This document shows, in pieces, positions 8,962-18,371 of a DNA stretch of 64,000 bases. A model generated the notes under the pieces. That model did not search any database. It worked only from the letters and a program-made list of their open reading frames with translations, and had not been told where the DNA came from. A program made the position numbers and the translations under genes. Each line of letters opens with the position of its first letter. Position 1 is the stretch's first letter. Source of the stretch: Candidatus Roseilinea mizusawaensis (GTDB lineage: Bacteria > Chloroflexota > Anaerolineae > J036 > Brachytrichaceae); NCBI GenBank assembly GCA_016841965.1, contig JAEANN010000056.1:1-64000 (forward strand). The letters run 5' to 3'.

Positions 8962-10125
8962 ATGACCCTGACTGCCGATAGAAAGCAACAAGTTGTTGAG
9001 ATCGCCCGCGACCTGGTGCGGGCCAAAAGTCTGGCCGGGCAAGAATCGGCTGCTGCGCAGGTGGTTGTGAACGCCATGCGCGCGTTGAACTATGACGATG
9101 TGCGCGTGGATGCGCTGGGCAACGTGATCGGCGTGCTTGCGCCCGCTGCACCGGCGCCCAATGCCGGCAGCATCTTGTTCGATTCGCACATAGACACGGT
9201 CGAGGCCGCCGGCCGCTGGACGAAGGATCCATTTGGCGGCGAAGTCAGCGATGACAAACTGTGGGGGCGCGGCGCAGCCGACATGAAAGGCGCGCTGGCG
9301 GCGTCGTTGTGCGGCGCGGCCTATGCCAAAGCCGATGGCCGGCTGCGCAGCACAGTCTTCATTTCGGCTTCGGTCAACGAAGAACAGATCGAGGGCCTGG
9401 CGCTGGCCGATGTGCTGATGACATATCGCCCGGCGCGTGTGGTGATTTGCGAATCCACCAACCTGAAGCTAAATATCGGCGGGCGTGGCCGGGCCGAGGT
9501 CTTCCTCACGGTCGAGGGCGTGCCGGCCCACGCCAGCACGCCGCACCTGGGCGTCAATGCGCTCAAGCAGGCTGCCCGGCTGATTCTGGCCGTCAACGAG
9601 TGGCAGCCGCCGCGCGACCCACTGCTGGGCGCCGGCATCTTCGAGCCAACCGAGATCATCAGCTCGCCCTATCCCAGCGTCTCGGTGTTGCCCGATCGCT
9701 GCCGCATCCGCTGTGACCGCCGGCTGCTGGTGGGCGAAAGCGAGCGCGACGTGCTCGACCCCCTCAACCAGATCATCGACCGCCTGCGCGCCCAAGACCC
9801 AACCTTCCGAGCGCGCGCAGAGATCGACACCGAGACCATCACGACCTACACGGGGGCGCAACGCACCGGCCTCAAGTTTCAGCCGGCGTGGAAGATGGAC
9901 CCGGACAGCGACTTCATCCGTGCCGCGCGGGCTGCGCTTGGCGATCCTGAGATCGGCTATTACGCCTTTTGCACCAACGCCGCGCGCAGCGCCGGCCTGA
10001 TGGGCATCCCGACCATCGGCTTTGGGCCGGGGCGCGAGGAGCACGCCCACATTGCCGACGAGTTCTGCGCGCTCGAACAGTTGTGGGGCGCGGCGCAGGG
10101 CTATTACGCCCTGTGTGGGATATGA
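8962..10125 (+). CDS. M20-family metallohydrolase (YgeY-like)
   Basis: 387 residues with the M20 metal ligands in order: DSHIDTV, GRGAADMKG, NEEQIEG and a late AHIADEF. The dimerisation domain contains GRGRAEVFLTVEG and AHASTPHLG. The C-terminal FCTNAARSAGLMGIPTIGFG closely resembles the YgeY group of peptidase-like hydrolases, some of which are linked to selenium or purine catabolism. It hydrolyses an N-acyl or peptide bond; substrate not predictable. It follows E1-beta at 50 bases, probably in one transcript. The start at 8962 has only a weak GGTGAAG upstream. Confidence 0.8.
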   Translation: MTLTADRKQQVVEIARDLVRAKSLAGQESAAAQVVVNAMRALNYDDVRVDALGNVIGVLAPAAPAPNAGSILFDSHIDTVEAAGRWTKDPFGGEVSDDKLWGRGAADMKGALAASLCGAAYAKADGRLRSTVFISASVNEEQIEGLALADVLMTYRPARVVICESTNLKLNIGGRGRAEVFLTVEGVPAHASTPHLGVNALKQAARLILAVNEWQPPRDPLLGAGIFEPTEIISSPYPSVSVLPDRCRIRCDRRLLVGESERDVLDPLNQIIDRLRAQDPTFRARAEIDTETITTYTGAQRTGLKFQPAWKMDPDSDFIRAARAALGDPEIGYYAFCTNAARSAGLMGIPTIGFGPGREEHAHIADEFCALEQLWGAAQGYYALCGI

Positions 10126-10265
10126 CAGGCGCCAGGCTGTCATCCAGGTCAGAGCGGCAATCCATCCGAAAAACAAGCTGCCCCTGTCATGGCTAGCCGG
10201 CCAGTGGCAGAGACATTCGTCTGGGAAGGCAAAGTAGGCGCTGCTGCGCTAAGTGATCGGGTAAC

Positions 10266-11261
10266 ATGTGCGCTATGCGCGCGCTTGTACTGTCCGATCA
10301 ACTGACATTCAACCCGAACTACCCGGCCCCCACACCCGCGCCGGGTGAAGCCATTATTCGCGTCACCCGCGCCGGCATTTGCAACACAGACCTGGAGCTG
10401 ATCAAAGGCTACATGGGTTTTCGCGGCGTGCTCGGCCACGAGTTTGTCGGCGTCGTCGAGTCCATCACGCCCGCTCCTGCCGGCCCGCTGCCCATCATCC
10501 GCCCTGGCGAGCGCGTTGTGGGCGAGATCAACGCAGTGCCGCTTGCCTCGCCCTCGCGCGACTGGCATCAGCGCGCCCAGGACCCGGCCCGCACCACCCT
10601 GGGCATCGACCGACGCGATGGCGTGTTTGCCGACTACACCCGCCTGCCGCTGGTCAATCTGCATCGCGTGCCGGACGCTGTCTCGGATGACGAAGCCGTG
10701 TTTGTCGAGCCGCTGGCCGCCGCCTGCCAGATTGTGCAGCAGGTTCATCTCAAGCCAACCGATCGCGTGGCCGTGCTGGGCGATGGCAAACTGGGCCTGT
10801 TGTGCGCGCAGGTGCTGGCCACAACAGCTTGCGATCTGACCGCCATCGGCAAACATGCTGCCAAGCTGGATATCCTGAAACAGCGCGGCATTAGGACGAT
10901 GCAGGTGTCTGAAGCCGGCAGTATTGAAGCGCGCCGCTTTGATGTGGTGGTCGAATGCACGGGTTCGCCGGCCGGCTTCGATCTGGCGCGCCAGCTCTTG
11001 CGCCCGCGTGGGACGCTCGTGCTGAAGAGCACCTACGAAGGGCTGCCGCAGGCCAACCTGACCATGATCGTCGTGGACGAGATCACGGTGGTCGGGTCGC
11101 GCTGCGGGCCTTTCGAGCCGGCGTTGCGCTTGCTGGCGCACAAGCGCGTCGATGTCACTTCGCTGATCCATGCTCGTTATCCCCTGCACGAGGGTGTGCG
11201 CGCGCTGGAACATGCCGGCCGGCCGGGTGTGCTGAAAGTCCTCCTCGACATTGTTTCTTGA
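10266..11261 (+). CDS. Zinc-binding medium-chain alcohol dehydrogenase family protein
   Basis: 331 residues, MDR superfamily. The catalytic zinc site is [16 protein letters not shown]-x-G-x-LGHEFVG; the nucleotide-binding strand is [18 protein letters not shown]. The GroES-like N-domain precedes a Rossmann domain ([20 protein letters not shown]), which oxidises an alcohol with NAD(P)+. Substrate unknown. The structural-zinc Cys cluster between the zinc site and the Rossmann fold is absent, unlike Tdh next door. An in-frame ATG 9 bases downstream (10275) could be the true start. Tdh follows 88 bases downstream. Confidence 0.82.
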   Translation: MCAMRALVLSDQLTFNPNYPAPTPAPGEAIIRVTRAGICNTDLELIKGYMGFRGVLGHEFVGVVESITPAPAGPLPIIRPGERVVGEINAVPLASPSRDWHQRAQDPARTTLGIDRRDGVFADYTRLPLVNLHRVPDAVSDDEAVFVEPLAAACQIVQQVHLKPTDRVAVLGDGKLGLLCAQVLATTACDLTAIGKHAAKLDILKQRGIRTMQVSEAGSIEARRFDVVVECTGSPAGFDLARQLLRPRGTLVLKSTYEGLPQANLTMIVVDEITVVGSRCGPFEPALRLLAHKRVDVTSLIHARYPLHEGVRALEHAGRPGVLKVLLDIVS

Positions 11262-11294
11262 CCCAGGGGGTACACTTACAGTTGGGCGTGCATC

Positions 11295-11333
11295 TCACGC
11301 GCCGCGTATCACGCGCCGCGTATCACGCGCCGC
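11295..11333. repeat. 14-bp tandem repeat, 2.8 copies
   Basis: Exact head-to-tail copies of TCACGCGCCGCGTA (11295-11308, 11309-11322, then 11 bases of a third) lie between the dehydrogenase stop and the tdh RBS. Confidence 0.85.
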
Positions 11334-11349
11334 CCCAGGTGAAGCAACC

Positions 11350-12390
11350 ATGATTACCGGAACGATGAAAGCCCTGGTCAAGAAATATCCCCGCGAGGGC
11401 CTGTGGCTGGACGAAGTGCCCATCCCACAGCCCGGCATCAACGACGTGCTGATCAAGATTCACAAGACCTCGATCTGCGGCACCGATGTGCATATCTGGA
11501 ACTGGGACGCCTGGTCACAAAAGACCATCCCGGTGCCGATGGTGGTGGGACACGAGTTTGTCGGCACGGTGGCGGCGATGGGATCGAACGTGCGTGATCT
11601 GAACATTGGCGATCTAGTGTCGGGCGAGGGGCACATTGTGTGCGGGCGCTGCCGCAACTGCCTGGCCGGCCGGCGGCACCTGTGCAAGGACACCCAGGGC
11701 GTGGGCGTCAACCGTCCCGGCGCGTTCGCCGAGTATCTGTGCATCCCGGTCACCAACGTCTGGCACGCCGACCCTTCAATCCCCACCGACATTCTGAGCA
11801 TCTTCGACCCCTTTGGTAACGCCACGCACACGGCGCTCTCGTTTCGCGTGCTGGGCGAGGATGTGCTGATTACAGGAGCCGGGCCGATCGGCGTGATGGC
11901 GACGGCGATTGTGCGGCACGCCGGCGCCCGCTATGTGGTGACCACCGACCTCAACCCCTACCGGCTTGAACTGGCGCGCAAGATGGGCGCCACACTGGCC
12001 GTGGACCCGCGCGAGAAAAGCCTGGCTCAGGTGCAGAAAGAACTCGGCATGAAAGAAGGCTTCGATGTTGGCCTGGAGATGTCGGGCAGCGGCGCGGCTT
12101 TTCGCGATATGCTGGCTAACATGTGCCACGGCGGTCGCATTGCCATGCTGGGCATTCCCACTGCCGATCTGGCCATCGACTGGAACACCGTGATATTCAA
12201 CATGCTGACCATCAAGGGCATTTACGGGCGCGAGATGTACGAGACGTGGTACATGATGCAGTCGATGCTGCAATCCGGCCTCGACATCAGCCCGGTCATC
12301 ACGCACCGCTTCCACTACACTGAATTCGAGCAAGGCTTCGAAATCATGCGCTCTGGCAATTCGGGCAAGGTGATCCTGAACTGGGTGTGA
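11350..12390 (+). CDS. tdh: L-threonine 3-dehydrogenase
   Basis: 346 residues, the usual length. Catalytic zinc motif [26 protein letters not shown], structural-zinc cluster C-x-R-C-x-x-C-x-x-G-R-R-H-L-C, then [14 protein letters not shown] and [15 protein letters not shown], which are diagnostic for Tdh. It oxidises L-threonine to 2-amino-3-ketobutyrate with NAD+. The start at 11350 is chosen because AGGTGAAG precedes it and the protein then begins [12 protein letters not shown]; an upstream in-frame start lacks support. The kbl gene 63 bases downstream completes the pathway to glycine and acetyl-CoA. Confidence 0.95.
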   Translation: MITGTMKALVKKYPREGLWLDEVPIPQPGINDVLIKIHKTSICGTDVHIWNWDAWSQKTIPVPMVVGHEFVGTVAAMGSNVRDLNIGDLVSGEGHIVCGRCRNCLAGRRHLCKDTQGVGVNRPGAFAEYLCIPVTNVWHADPSIPTDILSIFDPFGNATHTALSFRVLGEDVLITGAGPIGVMATAIVRHAGARYVVTTDLNPYRLELARKMGATLAVDPREKSLAQVQKELGMKEGFDVGLEMSGSGAAFRDMLANMCHGGRIAMLGIPTADLAIDWNTVIFNMLTIKGIYGREMYETWYMMQSMLQSGLDISPVITHRFHYTEFEQGFEIMRSGNSGKVILNWV

Positions 12391-12401
12391 CCGGCGGGCT
12401 G

Positions 12402-12446
12402 TTCAGGTTCTTCAGGTTTGTAAGGTTTGTAGAGTTCTACAGGCGG
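12402..12446. repeat. Degenerate 9-bp tandem repeat between tdh and kbl
   Basis: Successive 9-mers TCTTCAGGT, TTGTAAGGT, TTGTAGAGT and TCTACAGGC follow one another. A similar AACAACCCGAAGAACCC run on the opposite strand sense lies near 35590. Confidence 0.5.
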
Positions 12447-12453
12447 AACACAC

Positions 12454-13638
<1,185 letters not shown>

Positions 13639-13648
13639 TGCTGCCTGA

Positions 13649-13660
13649 TAAAATCAACGC
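13649..13660 (+). promoter_or_regulatory. -10 element of a probable leaderless promoter (Uma2 gene)
   Basis: TAAAAT at 13649-13654 sits 6 bases before ATG 13661, only 22 bases after kbl, with no Shine-Dalgarno. Confidence 0.5.
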
Positions 13661-14167
13661 ATGGCCCCGTCAGACGTTGTGCTAGACCGGTTGCTGCGCG
13701 CCGAGGAAATAGGGGTGCGTCTCGAAATTGTCGCCGGCCTCCCCATCTGGGAAGCGCAACCACTGCTTCGGCATCAGGAGGAGGTCGATCGGATTCGCGC
13801 CTCCATCCATTCGCGCACGCCCTCGAATCAGGCCGGCTGTGGTTGTTTCCACATCGCGGATATCTACATTCAGTTCCCGGATGGATCGCTGAAACGCCCC
13901 GACATCTCGGTCTTCTGCAGCCGCCCAACAGACGAAGATGTCGCTGTGACCACTGTGCCTGAAGCTGTGGTTGAGGTGATCAGCAAAGGCTATGAAGCAA
14001 AAGATCTGGAGATTGGGCCGCGCTTCTACCTGTCCCAGGGCGTGAAGGATGTCGTTGTCTTCGACCCCTATACGCTGGTTGTGCTACACGTACGGCGCAA
14101 CGGTGCGACGCGCCTTGTGTCGCCTGCCCATCTCCAGCTCGAGTGCGGCTGCGATCTCATGGTGTGA
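13661..14167 (+). CDS. Uma2-family endonuclease-like protein (DUF820)
   Basis: 168 residues. The segment LKRPDISVFCSRP followed by PEAVVEVISKGYE, then a Tyr/Gly-Val segment and VVVFDPYTLVV, matches the Uma2/DUF820 family, a PD-(D/E)xK nuclease-like fold abundant in cyanobacteria and Chloroflexota. The active-site Asp is in RPDISVF and the acidic residue of the second motif in EVIS. Biological role of the family is unclear. Short upstream space to kbl and its own -10-like element suggest separate transcription. The phosphatase gene follows 16 bases downstream. Confidence 0.75.
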   Translation: MAPSDVVLDRLLRAEEIGVRLEIVAGLPIWEAQPLLRHQEEVDRIRASIHSRTPSNQAGCGCFHIADIYIQFPDGSLKRPDISVFCSRPTDEDVAVTTVPEAVVEVISKGYEAKDLEIGPRFYLSQGVKDVVVFDPYTLVVLHVRRNGATRLVSPAHLQLECGCDLMV

Positions 14168-14183
14168 CGCGCTGGATGTCACT

Positions 14184-14675
14184 ATGCCTGCTGTCTTGTT
14201 TGTCTGCACCGGCAATATCGCGCGCTCGCCGCTGGCCGCGGCGATGTTTCGCCAGCGTTTGAAGGCTCGCGGCCTGGAGGGTGACTGGGTGGTTGAGTCC
14301 GCCGGCACGTGGGCTTACGACGGCGAGTCTTCGCCCGATTCCGTCCAGCAGGTTGCGCGCGAGTATGGGCTGGATGTCAGCGCCCATCGCGCCCGGCGCG
14401 TGTCGGGCGACTTGCTGGCGCCGTTCGACCTCATCCTCACCATGGAGCGCGGCCACAAGGAGGCGATTCAGGTCGAGTTCCCGCGCGTGGCTGCGCGCAC
14501 TTTTTTGCTGAGTGAAATGGTTGGGCAGCGTTACGATGTGCCAGACCCCTATGATGCGCTCGACGAAGTGCGCCAGGCGGCGCGCCTGATCGATGCGTTG
14601 TTGAGCGAAGGACATGCTCGCATTGTGGCGCTGGCCCAGGCCGGCAGTGGGAATACGCCGAAGACATCGCAATGA
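14184..14675 (+). CDS. Low-molecular-weight protein phosphatase
   Basis: 163 residues. The N-terminal CTGNIARSP is the C-x5-R-S phosphate-binding loop of the LMW protein tyrosine (or arginine) phosphatase family, and the general acid is in VPDPYDALDEVR. It removes phosphate from protein Tyr or Arg in the cytoplasm through a cysteinyl-phosphate intermediate. The start at 14184 puts the loop at the N-terminus as in all relatives. Its stop overlaps the ATG of uridine kinase by ATGA, so the two are translationally coupled. Confidence 0.88.
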   Translation: MPAVLFVCTGNIARSPLAAAMFRQRLKARGLEGDWVVESAGTWAYDGESSPDSVQQVAREYGLDVSAHRARRVSGDLLAPFDLILTMERGHKEAIQVEFPRVAARTFLLSEMVGQRYDVPDPYDALDEVRQAARLIDALLSEGHARIVALAQAGSGNTPKTSQ

Positions 14676-15325
14676 ACACGATCCCACATCACCCCGCTGC
14701 CCCTGCCCGGCGGCCCATGGTCGTGGGCGTGGCCGGCGGCACCGGCTCGGGCAAAACCACCCTAGTGCGCAACATCGTCGAGGCTGTCGGCGCGGACAAC
14801 ATCGTCGTGTTGCAGCACGATTCGTATTACCGCGATCACAGCGACCTGCGCTTCGAAGAGCGCACCCGGCTGAACTATGACCATCCCGATGCGCTGGAAA
14901 CCGAGTTGTTTGTGCAGCATTTGCAGCAGTTGATCGCCGGCCAGCCGGTCGACGTGCCGGTGTACGACTTTGTGACGCATACGCGCCGGCGCGAAACCCT
15001 GCGCGTTGCGCCGGCCCGCGTGATCCTGGTCGAGGGGATTCTGGTGCTGGCCGAGCCGGGCCTGCGCGCCTTGATGGACATCAAGATTTTTGTGGACACC
15101 GATGCCGATGTGCGCTTCATTCGCCGGCTGCAACGCGATATTCAGGAGCGCGGCCGCTCGGTCGAGTCGGTCGTGCAGCAGTACCTGAACAGCGTCAAGC
15201 CCATGCACGAGTTGTTTGTCGAGCCGAGTAAACGCTATGCCGACATCATCATCCCCGAAGGCGGGCACAACACCACCGCGCTCGATATGGTGATTGCCCG
15301 CCTGCGCATGGCCGGCGACACTTGA
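14672..15325 (+). CDS. udk: Uridine kinase
   Basis: 217 residues. P-loop GGTGSGKTT, HDSYYRD, NYDHPDALE (nucleoside binding), VPVYDFVTHTR, EGILVL and a lid-like RRLQRDIQERGRS are diagnostic for Udk, which phosphorylates uridine or cytidine to UMP or CMP in pyrimidine salvage. An ATGA overlap with the phosphatase gene fixes the start. It converges with the MFS gene across a strong hairpin. Confidence 0.93.
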   Translation: MNTIPHHPAAPARRPMVVGVAGGTGSGKTTLVRNIVEAVGADNIVVLQHDSYYRDHSDLRFEERTRLNYDHPDALETELFVQHLQQLIAGQPVDVPVYDFVTHTRRRETLRVAPARVILVEGILVLAEPGLRALMDIKIFVDTDADVRFIRRLQRDIQERGRSVESVVQQYLNSVKPMHELFVEPSKRYADIIIPEGGHNTTALDMVIARLRMAGDT

Positions 15326-15345
15326 GCCAAATGTCGGGCAGGTAG

Positions 15346-15390
15346 AAAACGCAAACGCCCCCGCCCAAGACGCAGGCGGGGGCGTTTGCG
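15346..15390 (-). terminator. Rho-independent terminator for the MFS gene
   Basis: A perfect 16-bp stem (15350-15365 with 15375-15390, 9-base loop). Read on the minus strand it is followed by TTTTCT, which orients it to the MFS transcript; the plus-strand side has no T-tract. Confidence 0.75.
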
Positions 15391-15429
15391 TGCGCGTTTG
15401 CGCGCGCGTTTGCGTGCGCGTTCGCGTGC
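15382..15429. repeat. 12-bp tandem repeat, four copies
   Basis: Four head-to-tail units of consensus GCGTTTGCGTGC (15382, 15394, 15406, 15418), the first overlapping the right arm of the terminator hairpin and the last ending 7 bases from the MFS stop codon. Confidence 0.85.
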
Positions 15430-15435
15430 GTAGGA

Positions 15436-16767
15436 TCAGCGCGCCGGCATGCCGCCACCGGTGTCGGCAGTCATGCCGGGCAGGATAGCGCCGGCCTGAG
15501 CCGAGACAGATTCAGCGCGGCGTGGTCGGCCATACCAGGCCGCTGCCAGCGCAGCCGCCGCGATCCACAGCCCGCCGCTCCAGTAGGGGGCGCCGGCGCC
15601 CAATGTGTCGAACGTCGCGCCGGCCCACAGCGGCCCGGTGATGCGCGTGAGGCTGCCCACCGACTGAGTTGTGCCCAGCACCGCGCCCTGTTCGCGCGCG
15701 CCGGCCTGTTTCGAGACCAGGTTGGTCAGGGTCGGCGTCGCCAGCGCGTTGCCAATCGACACCAGCGCCATGGTGGGGTAGAGCACCCACACTGCCGGCG
15801 CAAAGGCAATTGCCACAAAGCCGACCGTCATGATGAGCAGCCCCGTCACCGCCAGACGCTGATCGCTGAAGCGGTTGACCAGCCGGCGCACCAGGAAGCC
15901 CTGCATGAACACTCCTACCACGCCCAGGAAGGTGAACAGCACGGCGTTCTCCTGTGGGCCAAGCCCAAAGCGCTGCAAGGTGAACACGCCAAAATTGCTT
16001 TGCAGGCCGGCAAATGCAAAGTTCTGCGCGAAGATGGCCGCCAGCACCGGCCGCAGCCCTGGCCGTTGCAACGCATCGCCGATCTGACGAACCGGATTCA
16101 CCTCTGCAAAGGTGATGGCCCCGCGCTTGCGCTGATGTGTCGGCAGGGATTCGGGCAGCACGAAGAAACCGAAGGCCGCCGTGACCAGCGACAGGAACGC
16201 TGCGGCAAATGCCGGCGCTTGCAGGCTGATCTGGCTCAGCGCGCCGCCCAGGGCCGGCCCCATGATGAAGCCCAGCCCAAACGCCGCCCCAATCAATCCA
16301 AAGTTCTTGGCGCGATCTTTGGGCGGGGTGACATCGGCAATGTAAGCCTGGGCGATGGAGATGTTGCCGCCGGTGAAGCCATCCACGATGCGCGCTACAA
16401 ACAACATCGCCAACGAGCCGGCCAGCCCGAACAGAATGTAGCCCACGCCAGACCCCAGCACGCTCAACACCAGCAACGGCCGCCGGCCATAACGATCTGA
16501 CAACGCTCCCAGCACCGGCGCGGCCACAAATTGCGCCGCGGCATACGACAGCGACAGCAGTCCAACCGCCAGCGCGTCGCTGCTGTATTGCTGCACGAGA
16601 TAGGGAATCACCGGGATCAGGATGCCGATCCCCAACAAGTCCAGGAAAACGGTCGCAAAAATGAAGGCGATCGGGCGCTTCCCCCGCGCGCCGTCCTCTT
16701 GATGCATCTGATGATGCAGGCGTTCCGAGAATGTCTCTTCGCTCCCCAATGGTGTGTGTTGCGTCAT
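15436..16767 (-). CDS. MFS transporter (TetA-like drug/H+ antiporter type)
   Basis: 443 residues with about 12 hydrophobic segments. The first helix FLDLLGIGILIPVIPYLV and the loop motif GALSDRYGRRPLL (motif A) are typical of the TetA/multidrug 12-helix family; VDGFTGGNISIAQAY is the family motif around helix 5. Proton-driven efflux from cytoplasm to outside is inferred; substrate unknown. The start at 16767 is chosen because the upstream in-frame extension is hydrophilic and GGAG lies 12 bases before the ATG. Divergent from the baeRF gene. Confidence 0.85.
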   Translation of the reverse strand: MTQHTPLGSEETFSERLHHQMHQEDGARGKRPIAFIFATVFLDLLGIGILIPVIPYLVQQYSSDALAVGLLSLSYAAAQFVAAPVLGALSDRYGRRPLLVLSVLGSGVGYILFGLAGSLAMLFVARIVDGFTGGNISIAQAYIADVTPPKDRAKNFGLIGAAFGLGFIMGPALGGALSQISLQAPAFAAAFLSLVTAAFGFFVLPESLPTHQRKRGAITFAEVNPVRQIGDALQRPGLRPVLAAIFAQNFAFAGLQSNFGVFTLQRFGLGPQENAVLFTFLGVVGVFMQGFLVRRLVNRFSDQRLAVTGLLIMTVGFVAIAFAPAVWVLYPTMALVSIGNALATPTLTNLVSKQAGAREQGAVLGTTQSVGSLTRITGPLWAGATFDTLGAGAPYWSGGLWIAAAALAAAWYGRPRRAESVSAQAGAILPGMTADTGGGMPAR

Positions 16768-16979
16768 ATTTAAATCCAACTCCAACACTGATCCCTGTCT
16801 GGGCACTGAAAAATACATTGCCCGTCTAAGGTTTGGCGGGACTTTGCAAATGTAGACCCCGCGCATAAACAGCGCATCAGGCGCGGCTGAGAATTTACTG
16901 AAGGCATCACGGAGCGGTGTGGGACAATCGCGCTGACGGCCTGGCCGTATATCAACACATAAACACAAAAAGGAGAGAG

Positions 16980-18065
16980 ATGAATCGTCGAGAAATACAC
17001 CTGCTGCGGCAGATCAAGGGATATCCATGCGTGACCATCACGCTGCCCACGCATCGCACGTCGCCGGATAACCGCCAGGATCCGATCCGGCTGAAGAATC
17101 TGGTCAAACAGGCTGCCGAGCGGCTGTTGGCCGAGTTCAACAAGCGCGAGATCGAGCCGGTGTTGACGCGCCTGGAACAGGTCGCCAACGACATTGACTA
17201 TCCGCACACGCTGGACGGGCTGGCGATCTTCGTCAACCGCGATGTTGGCCGGGCGGTGTATCTGCCTTTCAGGCTGAAAGAGCGCGTGGTTATTGATGAA
17301 GACTTCTTCACGCGCGATCTGGTGTTTGCCATGAACCGCACGCCGCGCTACTGGGTGCTGGCATTGAGCGAGAAGCCGACCCGCCTGTACGAAGGCACGC
17401 GCGATGAACTGGTCGAAATTCAGGACGGCGGATTCCCGATGACACACGAGGGGCCGGGCGGCGAGCTGCCGCTGCCGGGCGGCGAAGGCATCAACAAGTC
17501 GGCCTATCGTAACGAGCGCCATCGCCAGTTCTTCCGCCAGGTGGACGGCGCGCTCAAGCCGTTCATGGCCGGCGATCCGCTGCCGCTGGTTGTGGTGGGC
17601 GTGGATCGCTTTCTGGCCCTTTTCAACGAAGTCACCGCCCATAGGAACGCCATTCTGACCACGCTCACCGGCAGCCATGACAAAACGCCGGCCCACGAGC
17701 TGGCGAAGCTGATCTGGCCGCTGGTGCAGGTGAATCTGGCCGAGCAGCGCCGGCAAATTCTGGCCGAGCTGGAAAAGGCGGTCGGCGAGCGCCGCTTCGC
17801 TTCGACCATTGGCGAGGTGTGGCGCTATGCCAGAGAAGGGCGCGGCCGGCTGTTGCTGGTGGAAGAGGATTTGCACTTCCCGGCCCGCGTGGACGAGAGC
17901 GGCATGCATATCACGCCGGCCGAGGATGCCGGCGCGCCGGGCGTCATCGATGATGCGGTGGATGAGATTATCGAGACCGTGCTGGACAAGCAGGGCCAGG
18001 TGGTGTTTGTGGACAACGGTTCCTTGCGCGCGCACCAGGGTATTGCGCTGATTTTGCGCTACTAA
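16980..18065 (+). CDS. baeRF-type protein (bacterial relative of archaeo-eukaryotic release factor, family 3-like)
   Basis: 361 residues. PCVTITLPTHRTSPDN followed by DPIRLKNLVKQAAERL, then LVVVGVDRFLALF and a C-terminal strand-helix part (DDAVDEIIETVLDKQG, VVFVDNGSL), follows the baeRF3 family pattern: an eRF1-middle-domain and Pelota-like fold found in bacteria, usually of unknown function and speculated to act on ribosomes. The start is set by AGGAGAG directly upstream (16971). An alternative upstream start would include the RBS. It stands alone, divergent from the MFS gene. Confidence 0.7.
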   Translation: MNRREIHLLRQIKGYPCVTITLPTHRTSPDNRQDPIRLKNLVKQAAERLLAEFNKREIEPVLTRLEQVANDIDYPHTLDGLAIFVNRDVGRAVYLPFRLKERVVIDEDFFTRDLVFAMNRTPRYWVLALSEKPTRLYEGTRDELVEIQDGGFPMTHEGPGGELPLPGGEGINKSAYRNERHRQFFRQVDGALKPFMAGDPLPLVVVGVDRFLALFNEVTAHRNAILTTLTGSHDKTPAHELAKLIWPLVQVNLAEQRRQILAELEKAVGERRFASTIGEVWRYAREGRGRLLLVEEDLHFPARVDESGMHITPAEDAGAPGVIDDAVDEIIETVLDKQGQVVFVDNGSLRAHQGIALILRY

Positions 18066-18153
18066 CCGGCGCGCGGTGCAGATAATTTCATAAGGCTTAG
18101 AGCATTGCAAAAGCGCAAGAACACACCGGCAAAACGGATATCGTGGGGCTGGG

Positions 18154-18177
18154 CCTTGCGCCCGCCCTTGCGCCCGC
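18154..18177. repeat. Two exact tandem copies of a 12-bp unit
   Basis: CCTTGCGCCCGC occurs at 18154-18165 and 18166-18177. Confidence 0.8.
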
Positions 18178-18185
18178 CCCCGTCC

Positions 18186-18212
18186 CAGGGGCAACCACAA
18201 GGGTTGCCCCTG
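18186..18212. repeat. REP-like short palindrome
   Basis: CAGGGGCAACC (18186-18196), a 5-base loop ACAAG and GGTTGCCCCTG (18202-18212) form a perfect 11-bp stem. Short GGGGC-aacc-loop-ggtt-GCCCC palindromes are a recurring type of intergenic repeat in bacteria; copy number in this genome is not visible here. Confidence 0.6.
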
Positions 18213-18371
18213 CGGTTGGCGATATTGTTGGCGCGTTCAAATCCGTCACCACGGTTTTGTATATACGCCATGTCAAACAATCCGGCTGGCGTATCGCGCA
18301 TGGGTTGGACATTACGCCCGACACGCTCGCCGTCGCGCGCACCAACTATTGTCTTTGCGCTTGTGTTTGCG

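Larger units (their letters stand above)
18066..18371. other. Noncoding stretch with repeats
   Basis: 306 bases between the stop codons of the convergent baeRF and dehydratase genes. It holds a 12-bp direct repeat and an 11-bp palindrome (separate entries). I see no gene, tRNA or typical terminator with T-tract. Confidence 0.6.

Noticed and set aside
11258-11276. TTGACC and TACACT upstream of tdh as a promoter
   Set aside because: The spacing is 7 bases instead of about 17, so they cannot act together as a sigma-70 promoter.
15382-15429. CRISPR array
   Set aside because: Units are only 12 bp with no spacers; these are direct tandem repeats. No array with regular spacers or cas gene occurs in the window.
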